From positions 60,298,440 to 60,362,439 of the forward strand of contig OX235262.1 in the NCBI GenBank assembly GCA_944472135.2: a stretch of DNA of 64,000 nt. Direction: 5' to 3'. Below the pieces are notes generated by a model. It was not told where the DNA came from. It did no database searches and saw only the letters and a list, made by a program, of their open reading frames with translations. Numbering within the stretch: the first letter of the stretch is position 1; each line of letters starts with the position of its first letter. The DNA is from Trichobilharzia regenti. Its lineage: Eukaryota > Platyhelminthes > Trematoda > Strigeidida > Schistosomatidae. This document shows, piece after piece, positions 30,426 to 42,510 of the stretch. The position numbers and the translations under genes were made by a program.

Positions 30426-33400
30426 GTAAGGTCAATGCTTTATTCGTCTGACCCATTTCTTCATTTTTATTCTTTATGTTTTCAATGGAACATAGGGCTT
30501 CAAGCTAGAGCTTTGAAGTTTTACTAGCAGTGGTGTTTATTTTTACGGGGAATGAGTTGCTTGCCTTCCCTCTTTACTACTAATCTTATTGCCGGCTTAG
30601 CGAGGTAAAGGATTGCGTTGGCCAGGAATTAAATACCGGACCACATGCGTGGTTGGCGAGCATTCTACCATTGTGCCACCTATTCCCCTCCATCTCTGTG
30701 AATGCTTTTAAACAATTTTGTCTTGGAATCGCAAGTTATTTTCTCCGTTCTCCAATTCCCATGCATTCTCAGTGGAACATGATGGGGCTTTAGACTTGAG
30801 ATTTCTGTACCGGTGGTGTTGTTTTTAATTATGGAGTGGGGTTACTAGCTTCACACATACTTCCCTCTTTTCTGGGCTTACTACCAGCTGGGTGGAGCTT
30901 AGGAGTTCATTTAGGCACGGACTCGAACCTGAACATCTCACGGAGCTGATAAGCACTTCACCACCGAAGCATTGGTGCTAAATTTCGGGGAAAGTGTTTT
31001 GTTATTAATTGTCCAAGTGAAGGATAATGATTGTAATAACTTCTTCTGATTGCCAATCTCCATAGCCATATACACTTGATGAATACGGAGACCATTTAGG
31101 AAGACTCTAGAGGATGCGATGAATCCTTTTGAAACCTTTCGTTCTGTCAATTGAGTGACCACTATCAACTAAATGCTACAAAACAAAGCTTCAGACGGTT
31201 TTTATCTGTCCTTTGTTAAACCTCGATGGGAGATGTTCAGTGACACGTTGGCTGAGCTGTCTACTAGTGCACACCCAACCTGACTGTCTCTACAGGAGCA
31301 ATTCAGTTGATAAATACACATAGGCGTGGCATAGCTATCTAGCATATCCTTAGTTTAAGTCACAGTCATTCGCAGGGGGATTCCCATTTCCATTTGCCTA
31401 CCAATATTTTTTTCGCATATGTAACCCACCATCTTAAGAATTGCTACATTTGTGGATACAGGGAGGATACATCGATGGATATCATACATTTATTATCTAC
31501 ATTTTCTCAAGGTATTGTAAAGATAAAGTCAAAGACATCATTTTTTCTTTAATTCAGAAGGTCTTTATGCAAACGTCCCGGAATTCGAACTAACCACTTT
31601 GCTGTTACATGATACGGTGAATTATACATATCTAAAAATGGACGAAATGCAAGTCCCAGATTGTGCACTTTGAGTAGACTATGAAGTCGTGAAGTGTTAT
31701 TCCCTATTGGTTTCATCGATTTGTAAATACGTACGTTATTTTCTTCTGGTACAACTTTCTGAAAGGGTCCGTCATTAGTTTTTCCTGACTTACACTTAGA
31801 TCTGCGGAATAACCAAGAGATGAGAATTTCGTTTAATCGTTCAAAATAGATTCCGTTGTCAGTTTTATCCAATAACACTATACTGCCACACCTTTATCAG
31901 ATTTGCGCATAATTGGGTTTTCATTCCTTCTGAATTCTCTTAATGGTTTCTCTGTATTGCTTGGACAATAACCAGTTAACCGAATCTGTGTTATTTTTGT
32001 CCTCTGAACAGCTGTCGATTAGCGTAGTTTCCAACCTTGTAAATTCATCATCAGATGATGGAATTAGATGCGCCGTTGGTGAGTACAAATTCTTAAACTG
32101 CATATCAGTGTCTAATTGACTCATTTGACGCTTATAGTGACTAAATTTAGGACTTAGAAAATACACCTAGTTGAAACGCCTTAAGCACAATACTAAAAAA
32201 ATGTTGACGTATCGATTTACAACTGGGGAAAGGCTCCTTTCAACCCTTTCACCTGCGAGTAATTTGACAAAATTAATTCTTTTCGTATTCAATCTGAGCT
32301 TACTGTTTAGGTTATTCCGTAGCTACAATTAGGTTCATGTTCCTAATTTCAAGTTTATAACAGTATTGACTGTTCGAATCGAATTAAATAAGGCGAAATT
32401 CCACAATGTGAAGATGCATTTATTTGCTTAGTTCAGGTCTAATCTCCGTTGTAAGCAGTCCTAAACTGCATCTGACGGCTAGGTAAGCAAGAAAAGACAG
32501 AATGTGGGCATGGGCATCAGTCTAGTAACATCATTCCATTGAAAACGACACCGCGCGAAACAGACTTCAAAGTCTAGAGATTGAAGCTCTTTATAGTCCA
32601 CTCGAAATTCAAAGCATGCAAAACTATCGATATAACTGAGTTATTTGTTAACTGTTGTTAATCATTCATACGTTTAGTTGTGTTACCTATTTGAATTTTA
32701 TCACCAATATTCTCTCCGGTACGACATTTATTTTTATAATGACTGACCTTCTTACTTAATAGTAATAAGTAGTGTGAACCACTTGTCATGAACCAGACAT
32801 ATATATGCGAACAATATTGTTGTTTTCAATTAGATCTTCTTCAGGCTTTACTCTAACTTACACAGCTTTATATGTGAAAACAATCTAACCAATGACGGTG
32901 AGTTTGTGGATGAAATTATAACAATAGTAAGAATAAAGTGTAAAATGTTCCGAATGTTGTCAGTCATAACAATGGTTGTAATCCTAACAAAAATAATGAT
33001 AATAAGGCTTATGCAGGTAGGTGCTGACAAGAATGGCGAAGGAAGTAATATGTCTGTGTGTGCGTGTAGACAGTTCAGTAAATAAATTATGTCTAATCTT
33101 AAAAGTTAGGTAATACTAAAGGTAAAGTGGACAGATAAACAGAGTCTAAATAAATTTCATAAAAGTACGGAGGAAATGGGAAATAAGAAAGTGTGTGGGA
33201 GGGTTTTAATTAGAGTTTACCTGGGCGAAGCAAGGCAAAGACAGAAGTAGAACAAACTTCTGTTGTTCTATGCAAAAACTAGGATTGTTGTATCGAATTC
33301 CCGTAGCTTCGGTTATGTGCAAAAGGCCTGTATGTATTCCGTTCGAAAAGTTCGATGAATTGCAATAGATAACTTTGAAGACACTCCTTCTGTTCACTTG

Positions 33401-36400
33401 GTGACCGCTACCGATGAAGTGAGACAAAATAGAACTTCTTATAGATTTTACTTGACCTTTTCTGAACCATGGAGGAAAATGCTCAGTAACAGGTTTGCTG
33501 AACTGTCTAGTTGTTCGCCCTATATAGCTCTCTCCTCACGAGCAGCTAATTTTGTAAATACACATAGAATTGGCACAACTAGGCAGCTTGTCTTTCACTT
33601 GAGCAGTCATAATGGGCTAGCTGAAAAATGACAAACAAAGGGTGGCGGCAGTATAAGCCCATTTTATTGCTACAGATGAAAGACTTTACTAGCCACGTCC
33701 CCATTGAATTGCAGTTTCATAAAAATTTGATTATGCTTAACTGTTGTCAGCTTCTCTTTATTATACACGGTGTTCATTTGTCTCGGTATAAATCTACTAG
33801 GATAACCCATTTGGGTCAGCGTACTTGGCATGTATCCTAGACAGTCATCTGTACAGATCCTTGTAGCTATATTCCTGGGGCATCTGACTAAATTGATTTT
33901 GTATCGGATTGGTACAAAACAGAAGAAATGCTTATATTGTCCTACAGATGTAGGTTTTCTATAGACATCTCTCTTGAGGGAACCATTCTCTCCTCTGCTC
34001 AGTCGGACATCAAGGAAAGAAAAGCGTAATCTGCCCTCATGCTCTTCTTCACAAGTGGAGATGAGCGATGGATGTGCGTCATTAAATTGCGTTAGCATTT
34101 CATTCTTCTCAGCTTTCTCATCAAGAGTAATAAACGTATAAGCAATTTACCGAAAATAAGAATCCATTTTATCTATTACTTGTTCTTATGGACCATTTGC
34201 AAGCTTAGCACGAAAGAAATCTGCCGAAATTGGACCCAATGGAGAAAACATGTCTGTAATAAGGTTGTTAAATGTGAAGCGTACATTCATAGTGTCTCTT
34301 AGAATACTAATTGGAATTCCAGTCCCCACAAGTGGTACATTGGTGAACAGTAATGCGACATCTAGGGATAGGCTTTGCTTCTCACTTAAATTGATATCAT
34401 GTACGTTAGTAATTAATTCAAAGACGTCTTTAACACTGTGATTTTCCATATTCTTGTGTAACGATTGGAGGAGTTCCCCTAGCTTTTTTGCCACTCCATG
34501 ATGGGTGGAATTCGACACGTCTAAGTCGGGGGGAAGAGGGAGTCATGGTTTATGTACTCTGGGGAGACCGTACAATCATGAAGTATCAATTCCTGTAGGT
34601 TTAAGACGGTTGTAGGCTGTCTCTGAGATTACTCCACTTTTCCTCAACTCCTTAGGCGTGTTTGTTAGCTGCTTTTCAGCCTTTCCGTCTAGAGCTGTTG
34701 AGTTAAGCTTTTGGAATTTCGTTCCATCGGTTAGAAGCAAATTCACTTTGTCAACGTAATCACACTTATTTGTCAATACTACTCCGACTCTTATACAAGG
34801 CCTACTGTTCACAATGTTTTCACTGTTCCTTAACTTTCTCAGGGCCTCTCGATGTAGTTTAGTTAGCAAGCTATTGCTAGAATGACTATTGTTTCTATAC
34901 TGCTGACAACTGTCGACTGGTGTAGTTTTAAATCTGGCGAGTTCATCGTCTGACGATGGGATCAAGGCTTTTCTTTGTAGGGGAAGGTTTTCAAACTGGA
35001 TATAGGTATCGAGTTGGTTGATCTTATATCCTTGATCACAAAATCTAAGACCAAATGATAATGTTTCTATCTGTAATTTACAAAGTATGACACTGGAAAA
35101 ATTAAGGATATATACCGACACGGGTCCGAAGGGAAATTCTCTTCGGGATTTTGATAAGTTTCATTCGCCTGTTTTCCTCTCTATTATGGCTAACTCTGTC
35201 GAGATAAGCAAAGAAATCTAATCATAAACCCTCAGAGAGTTCATCAATCGTAGGTTTCTTCCTCAGATCGTGGAAAATACCCATAAGGACATTAAAAAGA
35301 AGAGAGCATGAAGTTCAGTAAAGATATCTTTTCGGCGATTTCTTTTCCAAATCTGTACAATCGCATTTAGATACATAAATTTACATAAATACAACTATTT
35401 TTCTGAGCCCACATAATTACATCGGTGAATAAAAGGTGACAATTATTTTCAACTACATATTGTTTATGAGAGGCTTAGAAACAAAATTACACAGGATTGG
35501 AATGAATTACAGGTGTGAACAAAACGAGCATGGAAACAAATTGAAATAATATAATATAGAATTATACCATTATTATTATTAATATTATTATTATTATATA
35601 ATAATATAGAAGTTCGTTAGTTGGCCATTTCACGTTAGTTTCGTGTGGATGGATCTCTTCAGGGTTTCATCATCTCTTCTTGCTAATTTCACGTCTAGAA
35701 ATGGAATCTTTGAATCGTTTTCTAATTCCATTGTGAATTTGATCGAAGGATGGGAATTATAAATTCGTGTAAGATACAATTGAAGTCATAGTTATCGTAG
35801 CAGACTATAAAGGTATCGTCGACGTACCTTTTGTACAGTAATAATTTCTTTATTGTTGATTTTAAAACGCCGCTTTCCAAACTGGCTATAATGCAATCTG
35901 CTAAAAGCGGGCCAAGAGGAGATCCCATTATGATTCCATCTCCCTGTTTGTAGATGTCACCGTTGAGGGTGAATTGTACATTCAGCGTGCATCTCAGCAA
36001 CAATTATTTCAGATATGATGTTCGTATTCCGATGCTTATATTCCAATTCTCCATATAATTGCACAGGAAGCAGATTGTTTTTGTTGGTGGCACATTGGTA
36101 AAGAGAGATTCGACGTCTAGGGATAACGTTCGTTTACCATTTACATTCAAATCTTTTATGAATTCAACAAACTCAAAAGTGTCACGAAGGGATTACTTGC
36201 ATAAGTGTTGTCTTACAGGTCCCACCATCTTGGACAGCCATTTGGCGATTGGATGGTATGGTGACCCTGAAATGTCTAGAATTAGTCGAAACACTAAGCC
36301 AGGTTTGTGCACCTTTAGTGAGCCGTAGAGTCGGGGAATAGTGTTGATCCTGTCAGGTCCTCAGTTATCAGACGGTCGTTTTTCATACATTCTGAGAACA

Positions 36401-39400
36401 TCTGTTAGTTGTTATTCAATTAGTTCCGTCCTAATGTTCTCGTTGTTCGGCGTGGAATATTCGTTGTCATCTGATATATAGTGGTTGTCAATTTATTAAT
36501 ATTGACAACCCATATTGATGGCTGAATTGAAATAGATGTCTTTTTTGTGATTCACACTACTGTCCAGCAATCCCAAGTTCACTAAAACCGACCTGAATTT
36601 GTATTGATTGTTTGTTAAATTTTGGTTATCGTGTCAGCGGGAGTGACTGGTTTTGAATGTAGAACGCAGCAGTTTTCTTATGTTTCGATTGGTGTAGATG
36701 ACGATTTAAGTCTTTTATTGTGTCACTTTCATTGTTATCATTAGCGTTACTGACTACTAGTAAGTAGTATAAGCTCCCTGGCCTTTTATTATCAGCAGTA
36801 ATACTTTTTACGCTAAATAAGTGGGTTAAATCATTTTGAGTGATCATGGATTATGTCAGTTTCCTTTGATGAAGTTTTATTATATTTTGTTATGTATTAC
36901 AGAGAAATCACTCACCGGAAAAATGAATGAAAATAGCGGAAAGTTTTCTTAAACGGAAGTTTGTATATAAATAATACGATGGTTTAAATTGACATAGTCT
37001 CTATATGATCTGTATATTCTTGAGGTGGATGTGTGTATCCTATGTCCTAACTTATAAACTAATTTTTTCGGAGGTTTTGATTTTTACTGTTTCTTACCTC
37101 ATATCTCTAATTCCTGGTTAAATTCTTTGTCTTTCTAACCTCATGTTGTATACTACTGATTGATTTATGAATGGTTGAATACTACTCGCATCGGTCAACA
37201 GTGCTTGATAACCAGATTGATGTGATCTAAACACCAAACAGTCTAAAAAACCTTTTCACAAGCGGGCTACTTAGCCGTGCACCTAGTTTTATTCATTTCC
37301 TCAGAGAGTCTAATCAGTTCCTTTTCCCTCTTAGTAATAATAATGATCCCTTGGGTTCCGAGTGGAATGTAGAGAACTTCAACAGGACATCTTCATTTTG
37401 TCCTATTCTCTGCAATCCTCTGCTGTTGGCCTCACGACTTCATTTTCTCCTGACACGATCTTCTCTATGTCAACCTCGGACAAATGGCCAACTCGTTTCT
37501 CATTAGGATTTCACCCTTGTACCTGACAGATGATGTCACACATCGTTAAATTCGCCTATAAACACAGTAAAAGTACTTTAGATGCAGTTGCAGTCTTGTA
37601 CTATAACATTGTCTTCAGCTTAGACAAGGGAGCTAAATTTGTTCGCTGAACCTTCCTAGATTACGCATCTGCTTTCGACTCAGTACCCAGGGATATTTTG
37701 TTAAACAAGCTTGCCGAAAGTCAATCTGACTGTTGGATTGTCAAATGGCTGTATTCTTATTTCTCAGGAAGAAAGAAGTACCCTGTATGTCAGGGAAAGT
37801 CCTCCACTTCGTCGCTTACTGAGACTGGTGTCTCTCAAGGCACTGTACCTTCTCCTTTTCTGTTTACCTTCTTTTTGCATGATTTACATCACTCTGATGA
37901 AATGAACTTTGTTAAGTATGCCGATGATCTAACTATTTCATTGTCTGTTAACTCCCAGCTTGACTGTGCTAAGATGAACAGCTTTCTATCAGGAATTAGC
38001 AAATGGTTTTCGTCTAACGGCCTTAAACTAAATCCTTCCAAATGTCAGACTGTTAATTTCAATTTCCGATGTAAACGGAAGTTAAATAAAGCTGTCAGTT
38101 CTTATGACCCTTGTAAAATTGATGACACTGATATAGAAATCAAGTCTGAAGTTAAGTATCTTGGATTAATTCTTTCTTCTGACCTATCCTCGTATTCCCA
38201 TGTCTTAGCGATTTCTAAAAGAATATTTCGTCTGACTTTTTACATTAAGAAGTTAAGGCACTTAGGCATAACCCAACCACTCCTCTTACAGTTTGTCAAC
38301 TCGTGTATTTTACCTATTCTTCTTTACTGTTCACCCTTATTCTTTCCTGGATTGCTTAAAAAAGACTATGTCATACTTCGTAGAACTCTGAAGACTGTCA
38401 GCAGGGCAAGTGGTATCCCATTAGACCACATCGTTGACATCGTTACTGATAAGCACTTGATTTCATGCAACAAATTTGCTAAAGGAATTTTGTCAGACTG
38501 TGAGCATCCACCACAGCACCCGCAGCTCCAACCTTGTGTCTCCTCAGGTAAAACAAGAAGTCTTTTCAGAAGAATTTATGCACGTACGTGAGTATAAAAA
38601 TTCCACTATGCGTTATTTGGCACGTACTTTATGTGATGAAAATAGTGTCAGGCATGAACTAACTAACCTTCTTTGCACTACTAAATAGACCATTTCTTCC
38701 ACCCTTATAGTACCGAACTTTATTGTTATTGCATTTCTTATATTTATAATTCTCTCAATTTTTTGATTTTATTTTTTTCATAAATGTGAACATAATTTAA
38801 GCTGTGTTAGAACTGTTAATTTTGTATTTCCCCTCACTATACTATATCAACAGAACATTAGATTCAATACTCGATAATAACATCTTAAAGTTTCGAAACT
38901 GAATCGACAATACTGTTTGAAACAAACTCACTGTTATTGTTATTATTATTATATTTAATCTCAATTCATGCTTCGAATATTTTCGACTTTATATCGTAAA
39001 CGTGGACAAATTACCCTAGTTAATTTTGTTTTAATTTTTAGTTTTATTTATATTTTGAGTAAATCAGATGCCATATATTGTGACAAATTCTGAGAATTCC
39101 ATTTTGTATTATAAGTACTGTTTTTGGAATAAAGTATATTATTATTATTGTTATTATGTTATCCTCAGCGTACATTGAAACCATTTTATTCTGTAAATAC
39201 TGTATAAATTCCTTCAAAAATCTCGTCGTGCAGTGTCTAGCAGTCCTACACCTCAATTTCACTAGATCATTTAGTGCATTGATAGTGACATGACCTGGAA
39301 AGCATTCTCAGCTGTCTTTCTGCATGACTAATTCAATGTAGTCTATTTGCTTATGAGTCATATATATCTGTGGTGAGAGCAGGCCGTGAGAAAATATGAG

Positions 39401-40300
39401 CAAGGCTGATTCAACAACCAATCACAGCAAAGTTAACGTGGCAAAATATGATTCGCAGATAGAGAACTCTATTTGTCGAGGAATCCCGAAACAACCAATC
39501 AGAAGCCTGCGTTTGTCTGCCTAACTTCTGATAAACAACCAATCAGATGACTGCGCTTGTCTATAATAATGTATGTGAAATATGTATAAATACGTGTTGA
39601 TTTTCATAATAAAACGATCTGTTGCCTGGCCCTTGTCTTCTGTTACATATCTCCCAGTGTAATTTCAATAGTATACATATCCGTGTATGTAGAGTATTCA
39701 GTTGATGAGTTTTACCGAAATTTGATTAATTCATTAAATCCTGCTTTATTAGCCCGTGTTGCTTGTTTTAAATACTGTATAAATGCCTAATCATCACACC
39801 TTGGCCCAGCAACCCCCTCCCTTGCAAGGTGACCAGATTTCTTAGTGATTGTGGTGCAAATTTTAATGCACTACGTTTACATTATTCCATTCAGCTAAAT
39901 ATTTTCTGTACTTATATGTTTACTTTTCATAAAAATTATTGTTCATACGATTTTAAATTCCCTCCCCCCAACTGTTCTCTGTTTTATAGATCATCCTATT
40001 CAAACGGTTGCAGTATGCGCTGGATCCGGTGGATCACTTCTTTGTCAAACACCGCTTGCTTTAACTGCTGATCTATTCATTACAGGTGAATTATCACATC
40101 ATGATCGTCTTGAAGCAGTTTCTCGTGGTATCTCTGTAATATTGGCTGGGCATTCAGTAACAGAGAGAGGATTTTTCAAGGATAGATTTATTCCTGACTT
40201 TCGACAATTGTTAACCACACTTCCTAGTTCTGGGACTGATTCTCCGCAATTGGAATTGTTAATATCTGATTTAGACCATGAACCGGGTTGTATAGTTTAA
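29526..40300 (+). CDS. NIF3L1: NIF3-like protein 1, five exons (360 aa)
   Basis: Member of the NIF3/DUF34 family of metal-binding proteins; the biochemical role is unsettled. Exons: 29,526-29,910, 29,959-30,097, 30,139-30,253, 30,293-30,425 and 39,990-40,300. All introns are GT-AG, phases agree, and the joined frame is open to TAA 40,298-40,300. Family motifs: KWDNVGLLVE (31-40), SYHPP (His 76), FSPHTGLDA (His 110, Asp 114), and in exon 5 AVCAGSGGSLL, ITGELSHHDRLEA and AGHSVTERGF with the C-terminal His/Glu ligands. Length is close to the human protein (about 377 aa). ATG 29,526 is preferred. An in-frame ATG at 29,463 would add 21 residues read from SINE sequence. The last intron (9.56 kb) is packed with transposons. 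Confidence 0.93.
30465..30692 (-). mobile_element. tRNA-derived SINE, second family (degenerate)
   Basis: It carries the family body (ggaacatagggcttcaagctag, ggcttagcgaggtaaa) and a decayed tRNA-like end (ggaccacatgcg ... gtgccacctattc). The better-preserved copies are at 48,935-49,148 and 57,865-58,110. Confidence 0.75.
30760..30985 (-). mobile_element. Second-family SINE, strongly degenerate
   Basis: It has the same body order (agtggaacatg, gggctt, gagtggggttactagc, ctgggtggag, cggactcgaacctgaacatctc). It is more diverged than the copy just upstream in the same intron. Confidence 0.6.
30986..32170 (-). pseudogene. Penelope-like element copy 1 in intron 4
   Basis: Minus-strand frames: 32,166-31,921 (LIPSSDDEFTRLETT), 31,878-31,549 (LHSLLKVHNLGLAFRPFLDM, the PLE block before RT), then a large loss, and a C-terminus near 31,168-30,990 (TQLTERKVSKGFIASSR) corresponding to the end of the GIY-YIG region. 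The central RT with its catalytic box is gone. Confidence 0.7.
32171..33200. other. Intronic non-coding sequence
   Basis: AT-rich. No recognisable gene or complete repeat between the two PLE copies. Confidence 0.5.
33206..35150 (-). pseudogene. Penelope-like element copy 2 in intron 4
   Basis: The minus-strand order is intact. N-terminal and pre-RT part (35,121-34,576: LIPSSDDELARFKTTPVDS, GVVLTNKCDYVDKVN). RT (34,518-34,186: QSLSLDVALLFTNVPL and FSPLGPISADFF, a degraded GSPLGPLLADFF). Post-RT (34,098-33,670: FSFLDVRLSRGENGSLKR, DVYRKPTS). GIY-YIG region and C-terminus (33,660-33,206: HFIGSGHQVNRRSVFKVI, LLHITEA). The YxDD segment between 34,186 and 34,098 is lost. Several frameshifts. PLEs use RT plus a GIY-YIG nuclease. 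Confidence 0.85.
35151..35629. repeat. Intronic spacer with (ATT)n microsatellite
   Basis: No coding sequence. An ATT/ATA microsatellite at about 35,565-35,605 marks the truncated 3' side of the next PLE copy. Confidence 0.6.
35630..36850 (-). pseudogene. Penelope-like element copy 3 in intron 4
   Basis: Minus-strand frames: 36,847-36,626 (DLNRHLHQSKHKK), pre-RT and early RT between 36,330 and 36,060 (LSLDVESLFTNVPP), and 36,003-35,722 with GSPLGPLLADCIIASLES and LLYKRYVDDTFIVCY (intact YVDD). It breaks off after FLDVKLARRDDETLKRS at about 35,640, so the GIY-YIG part is missing. It is a different PLE subfamily from copy 2 by sequence. Confidence 0.82.
36851..37344. other. Intronic non-coding sequence
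   Basis: AT-rich, nothing recognised. Confidence 0.5.
37345..37510 (-). mobile_element. RTE-type LINE 3' end fragment
   Basis: The sequence from ttgggttccgagtggaatg to ccaactcgtttctcatt parallels the 3' end at 59,635-59,810 (ttgggttccaagtggaac ... ctcatctcttcccatcagg), in the same order. Confidence 0.6.
37510..39157 (+). mobile_element. Non-LTR retrotransposon, 5'-truncated
   Basis: The RT starts inside its early blocks and is followed by a ~0.45 kb 3' UTR. The UTR ends ggaataaagtat plus an ATT tail at about 39,135-39,157. The orientation is the same as the host gene whose intron it occupies. Confidence 0.8.
37516..38591 (+). pseudogene. Non-LTR RT (YADD), one in-frame stop
   Basis: The frame reads KHSKSTLDAVAVLY, then a TGA at 37,647-37,649, then TFLDYASAFDSVPRDILL (catalytic Asp), TGVSQGTVPSPFLFTFFLHD, FVKYADDLTISL (YADD intact), LKLNPSKCQTVNF and YLGLILSSDLSS. 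It is open from the stop to 38,591. This lineage is unlike the CR1 and RTE copies in the window. The exact clade is not assigned. Confidence 0.85.
39280..39780 (+). repeat. Inverted-repeat (MITE-like) element copy A, interrupted
   Basis: 39,280-39,368 is the reverse complement of the body at about 49,690-49,790 and 55,850-55,925 (catgacctggaaagcattctcag ... cagt). 39,652-39,780 holds the terminal arm (agtattcagttgatgagttttaccgaaatttgat...aaatcctgcttta). A solo LTR sits between them. Confidence 0.7.
39369..39647 (+). mobile_element. Solo LTR (279 bp) of the 62.6 kb LTR family
   Basis: It starts tgtggtgagagcagg and ends cttctgttaca, flanked by 4-bp direct repeats TATC (39,365-39,368 and 39,648-39,651). 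It is highly similar to the LTRs at 62,600-62,918, with a ~40 bp internal difference near the start. It arose by LTR-LTR recombination or is a remnant. Confidence 0.9.
39990..40300 (+). CDS. NIF3L1: NIF3L1-like terminal exon 5
   Basis: The acceptor is tgttttatag (39,980-39,989). The exon adds the conserved C-terminal half-site: TVAVCAGSGGS, LTADLFITGELSHHD and ISVILAGHSVTERGF. Phase 1 joins exactly to exon 4 with GAT. A polyadenylation signal AATAAA is at about 40,368-40,373. Confidence 0.93.
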
Positions 40301-40367
40301 TTAGAACTGTGCTTTCACTGTCCTCTTTTGATATAGTTTACATGGTGTATAATATAAAAAAAATAAT

Positions 40368-40373
40368 AATAAA
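40368..40373 (+). terminator. Polyadenylation signal of the NIF3L1-like gene
   Basis: AATAAA 68 bp after the stop codon, in an A/T-rich 3' UTR (aaaaaaaataataataaatc). Confidence 0.6.
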
Positions 40374-41049
40374 TCTAGGTGATTTTGTAATTTTTGTTGT
40401 CAACTTCTTGCTTTCAATGTTTTGTATCCCACATGCTTTTATTGTTGAAATAGATGTTGATTACTGAATAAGAGTATTCATTGAGATACATAGTAGAGGT
40501 AGTATTTAGAGCAAATATAGCCTAATTAACCAAACCATAGTGATATTTACACGATGATATGTACTACTGATTAATCGCTCCATGAGTAGTAGGTGGAAAC
40601 CACCCTCATCAACCAGTGATGATTGCTGTACAGATAGAAATGAAACTATATTAGTTTGTTTATTAGATGTATCACACAGCGAAGAGACAGTATTATTCAC
40701 TGGATGACGTGTCGAACAAAATTTACTGTTCATAGTCATATCACTTATAATCACACGACTTCGGAACTTGAGTTTTATAGTTTTATTTGTTCTCTCCTAT
40801 TTGTCATCCTTGGGGGAGCAGTATTCTCCAGATGTCTGGCTGGACAGGTGTTGAATCATTCCTATTACGCGTATTTGCAGTTCATCCGATAAACAAAGCT
40901 TCTGTTATCAATCTCTCCCTCCACCAGGCTGTTACATTAGATTTTAAAACTGTCATCCTATCCCATTATCTGTTTGTATGGTTGTGTGTAATTGCATGTA
41001 GTGAGTGCTATGGTTGAACTATTCTCCAGATTTCTTATCTTATTAGGGT
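40374..41049. other. Intergenic sequence downstream of NIF3L1-like gene
   Basis: No gene recognised. 40,800-40,960 has coding-like but stop-interrupted sequence that I cannot assign. Confidence 0.45.
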
Positions 41050-41470
41050 CAACAGATCAAGATTTTGCAAAGTTTTTAAGCTCCACTAGTCTGACTGGTC
41101 CCGTTCTACTGTTCTGACCTGACAGTCGTTGCAGGTAATTAGATAAACTAAATTGTTTTGTCTTAAAGGCTCCACAGGATTGATTCTTTAACCGACAAAG
41201 CTTGTTTCTAATTGAGCTTGTCGGTTTGAATGCCAGTTTTACTCCTACCTTGTTAAGAACTCTGCGTAAGGTCTCCGAGGTTCCTTCCTTGTATGAAATT
41301 ACTACTGATGATTTGGATTCATTATTGTTGGTGTTGTCTTGCGTATATTTGACATGCATGTCGTCATTAGTATCAATATTATTATTATCATCATCATTAT
41401 TTATTTTATTTTTACATTTCTCTACATATTTCCTGACTAATTTATCAGGGTAATTATTAAGTTTCAAGGC
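41050..41470 (-). pseudogene. Penelope-like element fragment (linker)
   Basis: The open minus-strand frame contains LNNYPDKLVRKYVEK, an Asn/Asp-rich stretch encoded by an aat/gat microsatellite, then YKEGTSETLRRVLNKVGVKLAF and SSIRNKLCRLKNQ. This is the conserved linker between RT and GIY-YIG in PLEs. Confidence 0.75.
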
Positions 41471-41479
41471 TTCTCATAT

Positions 41480-41900
41480 ATGTGTCACTTCCCGTGTGAA
41501 GTGGTGTAATTAGGTGAGCAATATTGAGGTTATGCGTCAACTACTAGGTAAGGAGGAGGGAAAATCAACTGACGAGGCTGTGAAGTTGCGTCGATTAAGA
41601 GAGATGGTTAGGACATGTGTTCCGTAAGCCTAGCCATCGTCTGCCTCTCTTGACGGGCAGTGTTAGCTGACTGACATGGGATCACGTTGGAAAGAAATCA
41701 GCTGTGGTTAAACTAAAACATGGCTCATCAGTCAATGAAATCCACAACAGATAGTTTCAGCCAGCCACATAGGGGAGTGTAGACTTCTGAGCTGGTTGGG
41801 GTCTTTGGGGTGTTGAGAAAACCAGTGGCTGGAGAAAATTGGTGATATGACTCAAAATTGTTCTCAATGGCTGGCGCAGATGCATACACTATTTGTGATT
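41480..41900 (+). pseudogene. RTE-type LINE 3' fragment
   Basis: The nucleotide sequence parallels 27,780-28,156 with indels: gtgaagtggtgtaatt.aggtgagcaatattgaggt, gttaggacatgtgtt, gcctagccatcgtctgcc, caatgaaatccacaacag, ggcgcagatgcat. Confidence 0.8.
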
Positions 41901-42359
41901 TATAATATCCTTGCCTAGCCATGGAGTAACCTCAATTAAGAGATGGTGTGAAGATAGCAAACCCATTCGGTTAAAAAAGAAACTGAACACGTCTGTTACT
42001 GAAACCTCTAAGTACAAGCTTTTTCAAGCTTTATGCTCCAGTGAGAACACAAAGGAATGAAAAAAGAAGCTAATTTCTGAGGAATTGTCGTCGTTGTTAA
42101 AGCAAGAATAAAAGAGTAGGAAATGGTTGTTGTCTGATACCTTTTATATGAAGACAACAGTTGTTTTAGCTTGACTTATGATTATTTTGAATACAACAAT
42201 CCGTTTTTAATATTACAATTAAGAAAATTCCCGTGAAGTATATTTCGTCAGTTGATTTTTTCAGTATCACTCTACTGTCTTGTGTAAAACAAACGTCAAG
42301 CGATTCAATTGCTTCCACCAGTCACCTAAGGTGTATATTTCTTAGAAGTCCGAGCCGAT
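41901..42359. other. Non-coding stretch
   Basis: Nothing recognised. Confidence 0.5.
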
Positions 42360-42510
42360 ATGAGTTAGAGAACTATTTTAGACTAACGAGTACTGGAGAG
42401 CTGTTTTGTCTTAGTTAGGGACTGTTGAGCAGTAAGCACTCACCAGTCATCTGTGGATTGAACCTAGAACCTTCAGATTATGTGGGGAACCCATTCACCA
42501 TCCACCATTG
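42360..42510 (-). mobile_element. SM-alpha-like SINE fragment
   Basis: The minus strand retains the hammerhead region in decayed form (actgctcaacagtcc, aaaacagctctccagtactcg) and part of the tRNA-like end. Confidence 0.65.
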
